Source: Phycisphaerales bacterium
GTDB lineage: Bacteria > Planctomycetota > Phycisphaerae > Phycisphaerales > UBA1924
DNA: 10,935 bases
Direction of reading: 5' to 3'
NCBI GenBank assembly: GCA_016763115.1
Contig: JAESUL010000052.1
Coordinates: forward strand, 1 to 10,935
Positions 1 to 6,990 of this stretch are shown here, in pieces. The position numbers were made by a program, and so were the translations under genes. Position 1 is the first letter of the stretch; the number at the start of each line of letters is the position of its first letter. A model generated the notes under the pieces. It saw nothing but the letters and a program-made list of their open reading frames with translations. It was not told the DNA's origin and searched no databases.

Positions 1-1151
1 CTGCCCTTGTCGGGCCCGCCACATACGAGTTGCCCATCAATGAACAACCAGAGTGCCTGGTCAACATGCCAGAACTCGATATTGGTGTACCCGCCCGAGC
101 CCTCGTCGATGGCGCCCGAGTCGAGCACTTCCCATTGGGTGCCCGTGTTCTGGTCTGCTTTGAGCTGGACGCTTGCGGTGCGGGCCGCGGGATCGACTAC
201 CGCGCGGAACACCATGCCCCGCGCCTCGATGGTCGGCATGACCGCAACGGGCGCGTCGGTCGGTTTGATGTTCAGTGCCATCGAGATATCAGACACGGAA
301 TACGGGCGCGGATTGTTGGCTTTGCTCAGCGGGTCGGCGGGGCTCGCAAAGAGGTCATAGCCACTATTAATCTGGTTGTACGGCAAGTGGTCCGTAATCG
401 AACGCGACGAGGACCAATCAAGCGTCGTCGTTCCCGAACCCGTGTACGAATACACATTCGTGTGCAGCCCGGACCACTGCCCGCCGGGTGCGCCGACCAA
501 GGGCGAGCGGAAACTCGGATCGATGATGATCGGGGCGTACTTCGAGTTGTACACCGGCAGGAACATGGTCCGCTGGACGCGCTCGGGCTTGCGGGCGATC
601 TGCCAAGAGTTCTCTTTCCACGAGTCCCACCCGATTTTGGTGGTGTCTTCGGTGAACGGACGCGTAAACACATCGCCATCGACAAAGACGACCTGCTCGC
701 CCGGAAGCCCGACCAACCGCTTGATGAAGTTCTGGTGCGTCCCTGGGTTCTTGAACACGACGACATTCCAACGCTCGGGCGTGTGCAAGAACGGGAGGTA
801 CTTGAGCACGAACACCCGGTCGCCCGACGAGAGCCTGACATTGGTCTTGGTGATCGTCTTCCCGGTCATTGGGTCGTTGAGTTCGATTGCGCTTCTGGTT
901 CCCTGCACACGAAGCGGCGGCCCGTTTCGCCCGTTGGTATCCCACGGCCCCACCGCCCACGAATACCCGTTGACCGGCGAGGTGATCTGCATGTGTTTGC
1001 CCATCAGCGTTGGCGCCATTGAACTCGTGGGGATGACAAAGCCCTCGATCACAAACCCGCGGAATAAAAACGCGAGCATGAACGCAATGATCAGGCTCGT
1101 GAGTGTCTCTTTGATGCCCGCGGGTTTGTGCTGGTGCTTGCGTGTGCTCAT
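1..1151 (-). CDS. lepB: Signal peptidase I, 3' end beyond window
   Basis: Membrane serine protease that removes signal peptides from exported proteins. 383 codons are open from an ATG at 1151 to the left edge, and the C-terminus lies outside. Residues about 17-35 form a membrane anchor, followed by the catalytic serine box IPTSSMAPTL (Ser44 in the S-M-x-P-T motif) and the general-base lysine box FIKRLVGLPGEQV (Lys144). The GDN/SxDSR box that should follow Lys144 soon after is not seen in the next 239 residues. That stretch is instead beta-rich and polar and ends with a pattern like a concanavalin/LamG strand pair (EFWHV, LWLFIDGQLV). Serine and lysine box order is normal, so this is an active-looking peptidase with a large insert, as I would expect in planctomycetes. 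The gene lies 60 bases after the PSP1 gene, probably in the same transcript. No clear Shine-Dalgarno precedes the start. The identity is very likely; the nature of the insert is inferred. Confidence 0.93.
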   Translation of the reverse strand, partial: MSTRKHQHKPAGIKETLTSLIIAFMLAFLFRGFVIEGFVIPTSSMAPTLMGKHMQITSPVNGYSWAVGPWDTNGRNGPPLRVQGTRSAIELNDPMTGKTITKTNVRLSSGDRVFVLKYLPFLHTPERWNVVVFKNPGTHQNFIKRLVGLPGEQVVFVDGDVFTRPFTEDTTKIGWDSWKENSWQIARKPERVQRTMFLPVYNSKYAPIIIDPSFRSPLVGAPGGQWSGLHTNVYSYTGSGTTTLDWSSSRSITDHLPYNQINSGYDLFASPADPLSKANNPRPYSVSDISMALNIKPTDAPVAVMPTIEARGMVFRAVVDPAARTASVQLKADQNTGTQWEVLDSGAIDEGSGGYTNIEFWHVDQALWLFIDGQLVCGGPDKG

Positions 1152-1211
1152 AAATCAGGGGCCCCGGTGGAGAATCGGTTGACGGTACGAATGAATCAAT
1201 ACGACGATAGC

Positions 1212-2606
1212 TTACCCTTGGGTCGGCGAATCGGGGCCCGGGTCGCCACCGTTTGTGTCTTGGCCGCCGGTTGTCTCGTTGCCGCCGTCGGATCTTGGAC
1301 CGCGATTACGCTTCCTGCGCCGGCGTTTCTTCTTTGGGGCCGATGAGCCCTCGGCGGATGACTCTTGCGATCGCTCAGCAGTCTCCGAACCGGTTGTTCC
1401 CTGGCCCGCGGCTTGTTCGCTCGAACGACTGCGAGGCTTCCGCTTTCGGCGTTTCTTTTTGGGCTGGGCACCGGGCTCGGTGGTCTCTGCGCCCGAAGCG
1501 GTCTTGTTGGAACCCTGTTTGCCCGCCTGCTCGTCGCCCGCACTGCCTTGAGGCCCTCGGCTCCGAGGCTTTTTCGTGCGTGGCTCGTCGCGCGATTCAG
1601 GAGCCCGCGGAGTGCGATTGGTACGAACATCTCGCGGGTCGGGTGCTTTTTCGAGCCCCGGCTCGGTGAGGTTCTCGATGGGCACCGCGATCTCGATGCC
1701 TGAATCAAGGCGGACCAATGCGAGCTGGGTCAGGATCTGGGTGCTGACGACCATCCCGTCGCCGTCGGGTGTGCCGACGCGTGATTTGCGGTGCGGCAGG
1801 TTTTTACGCAACTCGTCGTAGGTCTCGTCTTCGTACCGAAGACAGCACATCAGCCGCCCGCAACGCCCCGAGATCTTCAGTGGGTCCAGCGTCGCTTTCT
1901 GGATCTTGGCGCTCTTCATGCTCACGGGCTTGAGCACCTTCAAGAAACTCTTGCAGCAGCAGTACTGCCCGCAGCGTTCATAATCAGCTGTGATCCGTGC
2001 CTCGTCACGCGCACCGATCTGGCGGAGTTCGGCCTTGGTCCCGATCGCACTTTGCAGATCACGGACAAGGTCACGGAAATCAATCCGGTCCTCAGCGGAA
2101 AAATAGAACACCACACGATCGCCACCCAGCATGGGTTCAGCCTCGATGATCTTCATGCTCAGCGAGGCTTGCTCGATCATCTGCTTGGCGATCAGCTTGT
2201 ACTCATTCTTCTTCTGCTCGAGCCTCGTCATCTCGTTGAGATCGTCGCCCGTCGCGATCCGCAGCACGCGTCCCTGGTCATAGAACGGGTACTGCTTGCC
2301 GCCCGAGTTCTCGATGTAATCGAGCATCTCCTTGCGCGTCACGCTCTTGGCGCACCCCGCGTTTCGACAGGTGCTCGTGAGCATCTCGCACAGCTCGGTC
2401 CCGCGGTGGGTGCGGACAACCAGCTTGGACCCGCACCCGGGCTTGGCGTCGCCGGTGTAAGGGAACTCGCCGACCATTCGGAGGTACCCAAAGCGGACAA
2501 CGATGGTTGATGGCGCGTTGAGCTTTTCGTAGGCTTCGCGGTCCTCGCGCTCTTGATCGGCGAGCTTGAGGTCTTCTTCGAACTGTGGGAGCGGATGGAT
2601 AGGCAC
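1212..2606 (-). CDS. PSP1 domain protein, RicT/YaaT-like
   Basis: 464-residue protein with a PSP1/RicT core. In Bacillus the homologue RicT (YaaT) works with RicA and RicF in an Fe-S containing complex that affects mRNA processing by RNase Y; transfer of that role here is inference. Visible marks are the Cys-rich motif RCGQYCCCKSFL (Cys212, 216-218), then PVSMKSAKIQ and KISGRCGRLMCCLRYE (Cys249, 254, 255), which are the family signature. Four further cysteines stand at 58, 73, 80 and 85. After about residue 325 the protein becomes a disordered tail with two basic clusters, near 383-395 (PKKKRRKRKPRSR) and 424-438 (PKKKRRRRKRNRG), separated by Ser/Thr/Gly/Gln-rich sequence. The start is GTG, chosen because AGGGG lies six bases upstream and no in-frame ATG exists before the conserved N-terminus. 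The gene follows a small membrane-protein gene by 43 bases and precedes lepB. Confidence 0.9.
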   Translation of the reverse strand: MPIHPLPQFEEDLKLADQEREDREAYEKLNAPSTIVVRFGYLRMVGEFPYTGDAKPGCGSKLVVRTHRGTELCEMLTSTCRNAGCAKSVTRKEMLDYIENSGGKQYPFYDQGRVLRIATGDDLNEMTRLEQKKNEYKLIAKQMIEQASLSMKIIEAEPMLGGDRVVFYFSAEDRIDFRDLVRDLQSAIGTKAELRQIGARDEARITADYERCGQYCCCKSFLKVLKPVSMKSAKIQKATLDPLKISGRCGRLMCCLRYEDETYDELRKNLPHRKSRVGTPDGDGMVVSTQILTQLALVRLDSGIEIAVPIENLTEPGLEKAPDPRDVRTNRTPRAPESRDEPRTKKPRSRGPQGSAGDEQAGKQGSNKTASGAETTEPGAQPKKKRRKRKPRSRSSEQAAGQGTTGSETAERSQESSAEGSSAPKKKRRRRKRNRGPRSDGGNETTGGQDTNGGDPGPDSPTQG

Positions 2607-2649
2607 AGATTTCCCCTGCGGGGCATCATTTATTTACCCGCCGAAGAGT

Positions 2650-3036
2650 CTAGGGACGCGGGAGGTGCTGGGCACGGGCGCTGGCGAACATGGTGTCGAG
2701 TTGCTCGCGTTTGAGCAGCTTGAGCGTGTTGGTCGAATCCACCTCGTAGATCAGCATGGCTTCTTGGCGTGAATCGAGGATCACGAGGATCTCGTCGGTC
2801 CCGCCATCGGTGGTCATCATCGAGTACGACTGGTAGGTCGTGGACATCTCGGCGTAGGCCATCGAATCAAGAAGCCCCGAGCCCTGCACAACGATCATCG
2901 CTGCCAAAGCCCCCGCGCTGACCCAGAGCCACCCACCACGCACAAGCCCACCGATCACGGGGATGCTCGATCCGGATGATGATGCCTGTGGAGTGGTGTT
3001 GTTTTCTCTATTTTGCATGTTTTGCATGTTTGGCAT
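2650..3036 (-). CDS. Small single-pass membrane protein, paralogue of its upstream neighbour
   Basis: 128-residue protein I cannot name. A polar Asn/Gln/Ser-rich N-terminus (1-24) with a short MQN repeat leads into one hydrophobic segment (about 34-55), then an outside domain. The start at 3036 is fixed by an excellent AAGGAG six bases before the ATG; an upstream extension of the frame is open but unsupported. The C-terminal domain (EILVILDSRQEAMLIYEV at 82-99, then a LKLLKREQLDTMFA stretch) lines up with the end of the gene just upstream: both have an ILD[TS] core, a strand ending in an aromatic residue, an ST dipeptide and a final amphipathic helix. This suggests tandem duplication. The gene ends 43 bases before the PSP1 gene. 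The pair may be an envelope sensor or complex subunit, but nothing in the sequence proves this. Confidence 0.75.
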   Translation of the reverse strand: MPNMQNMQNRENNTTPQASSSGSSIPVIGGLVRGGWLWVSAGALAAMIVVQGSGLLDSMAYAEMSTTYQSYSMMTTDGGTDEILVILDSRQEAMLIYEVDSTNTLKLLKREQLDTMFASARAQHLPRP

Positions 3037-3042
3037 GGCAGG

Positions 3043-3049
3043 CTCCTTA
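3043..3049 (-). promoter_or_regulatory. Shine-Dalgarno overlapping upstream stop codon (TAAGGAG)
   Basis: On the minus strand TAAGGAG combines the TAA stop of the upstream small gene with the ribosome binding site of the next gene, six bases before its ATG at 3036. This fixes that start and indicates translational coupling of the two related small proteins. Confidence 0.75.
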
Positions 3050-3367
3050 GCGGTCGGACTGGGCAAAGAGGTCACGGGAAAGATCACGGTACCCGAGCCC
3101 CTCGAGCTTTTTGGTGCTCTGGTTCCACCGCACCGCGACGAGCTCGCGGTTGGAGGTGTCGAGGATGTAGATCGCGTTGGCGTTGCCCGAGGAGGTGTCG
3201 CCGCCGACAAGGGTGTAGTCGCCGCGTGCACGATTTGATTGTCCGGAGTTGAGCTGTGCGCCCGCGTTGGGCACCAAGACCAGCAACGCCAAAGCCGAGA
3301 GCAGCACAATGTTGAGGACGACCAGCGCATTGGGCTTTGGTTTGCTCGCACGGAGATTCGATTGCAT
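3047..3367 (-). CDS. Small signal-anchored protein, first of a related pair
   Basis: 106-residue protein of unknown function. A basic N-terminus (residues 1-13) precedes a long hydrophobic segment (14-33) ending in VPNAGAQ, which may be a signal peptide or an uncleaved anchor. The remaining 70 residues are polar and would lie outside the cytoplasm. The C-terminal half contains YTLVGGD, AIYILDTSNRELVAVRW and a final KLEGLGYRDLSRDLFAQ helix, matching in order the C-terminus of the next gene. The start at 3367 is chosen over a TTG at 3400 because AAGGA lies nine bases upstream of it and the longer form adds no conserved-looking sequence. It follows a third small membrane-protein gene by 103 bases, so it may have its own promoter, though I could not identify one. 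It is probably cotranslated with its partner. Confidence 0.75.
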   Translation of the reverse strand: MQSNLRASKPKPNALVVLNIVLLSALALLVLVPNAGAQLNSGQSNRARGDYTLVGGDTSSGNANAIYILDTSNRELVAVRWNQSTKKLEGLGYRDLSRDLFAQSDR

Positions 3368-3376
3368 GGGTTGCTT

Positions 3377-3381
3377 TCCTT
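3377..3381 (-). promoter_or_regulatory. Shine-Dalgarno AAGGA for the first small paired gene
   Basis: AAGGA on the minus strand lies nine bases before the ATG at 3367. It supports this start rather than the upstream TTG at 3400. Confidence 0.6.
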
Positions 3382-3470
3382 GCGTAAGTTCTAGAAACAA
3401 TGGGTAGCCATGAACCGATCCGCACGCTTGGTGTGTTTGGTTCCAGCCTCGGCGTCGATCAATAGACGGA

Positions 3471-3755
3471 TCAGTCCTGATGCCCGCGCTTGACCTTCAT
3501 CGTCGAGGCAAACACCACGCCGGCAGCGAGCGCGACGACCACAAGGTACATGACGACCTTGGGTGCGGCTGGCGCTTCGGTGACCTTGGGCGGGCGAGGC
3601 GGGGGGTTGTCTTGGGCAAAGACCGCCATCTGCATGGCTCCGAGGGTGACCGCAGCAGCGATCGACCCCGCGCGGACACGCAGCGATCGCCCGATCCGGG
3701 GTAGCAAACGGGTTGGATTTTTCATTGGATTCTTCAATAGGGAGTCGTTCATCAT
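3471..3755 (-). CDS. Tiny type I membrane protein (signal peptide plus one TM)
   Basis: 94 residues if translation begins at the first of two adjacent ATGs (3755 or 3752); an ATG at 3725 is another possibility. A basic region rich in Arg (about 16-28) is followed by a hydrophobic stretch ending in AVFAQD, a plausible signal peptidase I site after Ala. A Pro-rich linker (NPPPRPPKVTEAPAAPK, about 50-66) leads to a second hydrophobic segment (about 67-83) and a short positive tail KVKRGHQD. That arrangement predicts a short proline-rich outside loop and a cytoplasmic end. The gene lies 31 bases after the HYExAFE gene, with no strong Shine-Dalgarno; a TAGCGT box five bases before the first ATG resembles the boxes of other genes here. 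No family was recognised. A much longer upstream frame exists but overlaps the neighbour's coding sequence. Confidence 0.6.
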   Translation of the reverse strand: MMNDSLLKNPMKNPTRLLPRIGRSLRVRAGSIAAAVTLGAMQMAVFAQDNPPPRPPKVTEAPAAPKVVMYLVVVALAAGVVFASTMKVKRGHQD

Positions 3756-3786
3756 GCCCAACGCTACACGCCTACCCGCGATCGGG

Positions 3787-4425
3787 TCAAGCGAAAACCT
3801 CTCCCAGCGTGCGATTGTCCGTATTGAACGGATCAAACACCGGCACCAGACTCGGATCAGGATCAAGGTTAGAGGGTGCGAACGCACCGGCGAGCCGATC
3901 AAAGTCCGCCGAGAGCAGGTGCACCGTCCGCCACCGCGGGCTGCGGACCCGCATCGCGCTGGTGTAGTCGCTTAGGGTAATCGCCCGCAGGGTGTACCAC
4001 CGCCCTTGGCACTCGATCAACTCGCCGAACAGCCCGTCAGGCGGGGTTTGCGAGCACCAGTACACAAACACGAACACCGCTTCATACCCCGGACCGAACA
4101 GTTTTTGCCACCGGGTGAGCGACTCGATATCGTCCATGGTGACCCAAGATTCGAGCCTCGGGCGCGGGAGCGAGCCGTCCTTGCGATCGCGGAGTTGCGG
4201 CAGTTTGCGTCCCTTGATCTCGACGAGCAGGTTGGGGGTGTCGCCATAGATGACAAAGTCGAAGTTTTTGAGTGTTTGCGGGTCTTCGTTGGAAGCGGCG
4301 GTCCGCAGATGGGCCTTGGGAGGGAGCAGAGCCTTGCGGGCCTCGTTGACCGCGACATACGGAATCCGTGATTCACGCAGGTGGTGCTCGAAGGCACACT
4401 CGTAGTGGTGTCGACGCTGGGCCAT
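3787..4425 (-). CDS. HYExAFE family protein, PD-(D/E)XK nuclease-like
   Basis: 212-residue protein. The N-terminus carries HYECAFEHHLRE (residues 7-18), matching the HYExAFE pattern after which a family seen in planctomycetes is named, followed by IPYVAVNEARKAL. Next comes NFDFVIYGD and LLVEIKGRK, giving Asp56 and Glu69-x-Lys71 spaced as in a PD-(D/E)XK active site; with helix residue Glu13 this would make a complete nuclease core. The rest (about 95-212) includes a Trp-rich strand region and ends without recognisable motifs. No methyltransferase, helicase or defence partner is adjacent, so a housekeeping DNA or RNA processing role is as likely as defence. The start ATG has an extended -10-like box ending seven bases before it and no Shine-Dalgarno, so this gene may have its own leaderless transcript although it follows the hydrolase gene by only 18 bases. 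Nuclease activity is inferred. Confidence 0.85.
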   Translation of the reverse strand: MAQRRHHYECAFEHHLRESRIPYVAVNEARKALLPPKAHLRTAASNEDPQTLKNFDFVIYGDTPNLLVEIKGRKLPQLRDRKDGSLPRPRLESWVTMDDIESLTRWQKLFGPGYEAVFVFVYWCSQTPPDGLFGELIECQGRWYTLRAITLSDYTSAMRVRSPRWRTVHLLSADFDRLAGAFAPSNLDPDPSLVPVFDPFNTDNRTLGEVFA

Positions 4426-4431
4426 GCCCAG

Positions 4432-4440
4432 AGTATACCA
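4432..4440 (-). promoter_or_regulatory. Extended -10 box (TGGTATACT) for leaderless HYExAFE transcript
   Basis: On the minus strand TGGTATACT fits the extended -10 consensus TGnTATAAT at all but one position. Exactly six bases separate TATACT from the ATG at 4425, so the expected start of transcription is at or next to the A of the ATG. The -35 region is poor (CTTCCA at 17 bases), which is normal for extended -10 promoters. No Shine-Dalgarno is present. Confidence 0.5.
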
Positions 4441-4443
4441 GAT

Positions 4444-5618
4444 TTATTCATCCTTGGAAGGGTTGTGTCCGGTATTTGAGTGATCGCGATCGTCTGGATC
4501 TCCGAGTCGATCGAGGACGATGGCGATCGCGAGCGGCTCGGGTCCTTGGGGGACGCCTCGGATCAGCCGCAGGGTCTGGTCGAGTTCGACCGATCGGATC
4601 ATGGATCGGTGGTTGGCCTCGATGATGACAATATCGGTTGCGCCGGGCATCACGGCTGATGAGACCGGGACCACGCCGTCGCCGAGTTCGGTCTTCATGG
4701 TTTCGAGCCCCTGCTCGATGCCCGCTGCGTCGCGTTTGCCCACGAGTTCTTCGAGCAACCCTGATGCGGTCAGCACCAGCGCATCGCTCTGCCGGTAGGG
4801 CACCGCCCGCCCGACCACGCAGGTGACCACCAGGTGTTGTGGCATCAGGCGATCGTTGAGTGTGTTGAGGAAAACTGATCCGGGCAAGAGATCGGTGCCC
4901 GCCTCCCCGATGCCGTCGCGGGCGAACCCGAGCAGGCGCTTTGGATTGTGGTCCGATGATTTGGCCCACCGCTGGACCTGCTCGCGGATCTCGGCGACCG
5001 GGCGCATCCGCGACCAAGGCGAGCCAAGGTGCGGCGTGCCCAGCGTGATCAACCGATCGGTGATCGGGAACGGATCATCATGCATATTCGGATTGGTCAG
5101 CGCTTCGCGGGCGACCAGCCCGCCCATCGAGTGGGCGACGATGTCGATGCGGGCAACGCCGAGGGTGTGCAGGTCGTTGAGCGAATCGGCGAACGCCTTG
5201 GCGGACGGGGAGATGCGTTGGTCGTTGGGGTACTCGAAACGAATCACCGTGTGCCCGCGGTCGGCCAGGGCCTGGGCGAGTTGGTCCCAGATCCCGCCCG
5301 GCTCGTCGAGCCCGTGGATCAGCACCACGACGCGTTCTGGGATGTGCTCGGGCGGCTCGGTGGTCCAGTGCCCCTCGGCTTGCTGGTCGTACACCGGACG
5401 CCGAGCCAGGGGTGCATGTCCTCGGGGACCACGGCGCGTATGGAATCCAGGGTGCTCGATGCCCACAACGACAGGTGCATAATGGCCTGGGTCTGGGTGT
5501 CGTTGACCCGCTGGGGGTTGGCAAAGAACGAGCTGAGCCAGATCGCGCCCACGCCCAGCACCCCTGCGCTGAACCCGGCCAGCACACCGATCGCGCTGTA
5601 TTCGCCCTTGCGGATCAT
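4444..5618 (-). CDS. Membrane-anchored alpha/beta hydrolase (lipase-like), frameshifted near 5400
   Basis: Lipase/PGAP1-like hydrolase split over two frames. From the ATG at 5618 one frame encodes a membrane anchor (IGVLAGFSAGVLGVGAIWL, about 9-27) and a linker up to EDMHPWLG. The catalytic part continues in the frame one base away, starting about RPVYDQQAEGHW. Joined near 5400 the protein would have about 391 residues. It shows the oxyanion strand VVVLIHGL (about 97-104), nucleophile motif AHSMGG (Ser near 164), ITLGTPHLGS, GDGVVP (Asp near 314) and NHRSMI (His near 337), a full triad. The break fits loss of one base (for example GGCCGTCC to GGCGTCC), and no slippery heptamer is visible. It may be a real mutation or a sequence error. 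The ATG overlaps the mlaD stop as ATGA, implying coupled translation and a role in envelope lipid handling. The anchor plus exported-side catalytic domain is inferred from the topology. Confidence 0.8.
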
Positions 5619-6946
5619 GGCGAAACCGGTGCTTTGAGCACTTTGAGCAGCCCGCGCTCGGCGACTTCATACCGTCCATACGCCGCGCCAACCACCTTGG
5701 CGATCCGTGCGATGTCGGTCGCGGTGGCCGACGGGGTCTGCCCGGAGACCGCAGCGTCGAGGGCTTCGGACGCGGCGCGGAGATCGCCGACCGCACTGGC
5801 ATAGATTCTTGCAGCTTCGTAGAGGGGCTCACGCTGGAGGTCGTCCTTGGTCGGCTTTTTGAGCAGCCGCCATGGTTGCGAGCGGATCTCTTCAACGAAC
5901 ATGCTGCCTTGGGCGCTGGCGAATCGGATATTGTCGAGCGTGGCGTCGATCTTGGGCTGGGCATTGAGGAGGATCGAGTTGGTGTTCTCGGCGATTTCTC
6001 GGTACGACCCCAGCGCGAGCACGCCGTCATCGAGCAGCGTGTTGATCCGCTCGGTGGTCGGGGTGATCTGGGCCTTGATGTTCGCGGTCATGTCCTCAGC
6101 GTCGGCGAGGATATGGTCGATCCGTTCGCGGTTGGTGTCGATCATCTCGTTGACCGAGCCGGTCGCCTGCTTGACATCGGCGGAGATGAGTTGGACATCA
6201 TCCATCACGGTATTGCCCTTGATAAAGAGATCATCGACCCGGGAGGACCACCCATTCTCGCCGGCGAGTTTGTCGCTAAACGCCCGGATATTGGCGATGG
6301 TGGCACGCGAGTCGGCGACGCTGGAATCAAAGTCGGGCTCGAGCGTTTCAACCATCCGGCGCACCGAAGCAGAGACCTCGTCGGCGTTGATCGAGATCGA
6401 TTCCGAGCGGGCGATAATTTCTTTGATCCGTTCCGCCTCTTCGGTGGTGAACCCGAGTTGGGTGAGGATGCTGGGGGCGAAGCGTCCGCGGAGGATCTCG
6501 CCGGCGTCGAGGACGGTGTTGGCGTCCGACGGGCCGCCGTCGTAGGACCCGGTCCCCGCTGAGGCGATGTTGATCGTCGAGATCCCACCAAGGATCGGGG
6601 GCGAGAGATCGGCATAGGCATCCTCGTGGACCTTAAACCCGGTATCGATATGGATGGTGACATCCATGGCTACGGGGATCGTGATCCCGCTGTCGGCGTC
6701 GGTCTGCATATACGGCGTCACCGAAATGACCCGCCCAACAGGCAGCCCCGCGAAGGTGACCTGGGACCCATTGGTGAGCCCCATGACCCCCACGGTGGTC
6801 GGGAACCGGACGATGTATTCGTTTTTTTCGCCGAACCGTCCCATGAGATCGCCGAGGGTGAAGGCGATGATGAGCGCGAGGAGGAAGCTCCCGATCAGGA
6901 ATGATCCTGCCATCACATTGTTTTTCTTGATCACCGCAACGCTCAT
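5615..6946 (-). CDS. mlaD: MlaD/MCE-domain lipid-binding protein
   Basis: 443-residue substrate-binding component of an Mla/Mce-type lipid ABC transporter. The N-terminus has one membrane segment (about residues 12-31). It is followed by the MCE domain (about 42-115), including YIVRFPTTVGVMGLTNGSQV and FAGLPVGRVISV, the usual strand pattern of the family. The rest (about 150-440) is predominantly helical with heptad-like spacing, as in long MlaD proteins that form a helical tube or needle, and has QPWRLLKKPTKDD near 375, a segment often seen near the end of such proteins. Known family members bind phospholipid in a hexameric ring in the periplasm. The start is supported by AAGGA eight bases before the ATG. 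It follows mlaF by 44 bases, and its stop overlaps the hydrolase start. No mlaE permease gene is in the cluster. Confidence 0.9.
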   Translation of the reverse strand: MSVAVIKKNNVMAGSFLIGSFLLALIIAFTLGDLMGRFGEKNEYIVRFPTTVGVMGLTNGSQVTFAGLPVGRVISVTPYMQTDADSGITIPVAMDVTIHIDTGFKVHEDAYADLSPPILGGISTINIASAGTGSYDGGPSDANTVLDAGEILRGRFAPSILTQLGFTTEEAERIKEIIARSESISINADEVSASVRRMVETLEPDFDSSVADSRATIANIRAFSDKLAGENGWSSRVDDLFIKGNTVMDDVQLISADVKQATGSVNEMIDTNRERIDHILADAEDMTANIKAQITPTTERINTLLDDGVLALGSYREIAENTNSILLNAQPKIDATLDNIRFASAQGSMFVEEIRSQPWRLLKKPTKDDLQREPLYEAARIYASAVGDLRAASEALDAAVSGQTPSATATDIARIAKVVGAAYGRYEVAERGLLKVLKAPVSP

Positions 6947-6990
6947 GAACTGGTTCCTTTGTGGGGCTCTTGCAGGGGGCGTGCTTGGGA

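Noticed and set aside
30..1022. Long plus-strand open frame of 330 codons
   Set aside because: It lies antisense to signal peptidase I, has an Arg/His/Pro-rich composition without motifs, and exists because the coding strand avoids certain codons.
1158..1165. GGGGCCCC palindrome before lepB as a terminator
   Set aside because: It is too short, has no loop and no following T-run on the minus strand.
5398..5408. Programmed -1 frameshift site in the hydrolase gene
   Set aside because: The sequence TGGCTCGGCGT has no X-XXY-YYZ slippery heptamer and no obvious following pseudoknot; mutation or sequence error is simpler.
5619..6030. Upstream extension of the hydrolase frame to a start at 6030
   Set aside because: This part overlaps mlaD in another frame and reads as low-complexity Ser/Arg/Pro sequence; the true N-terminus is in the frame that starts at 5618.
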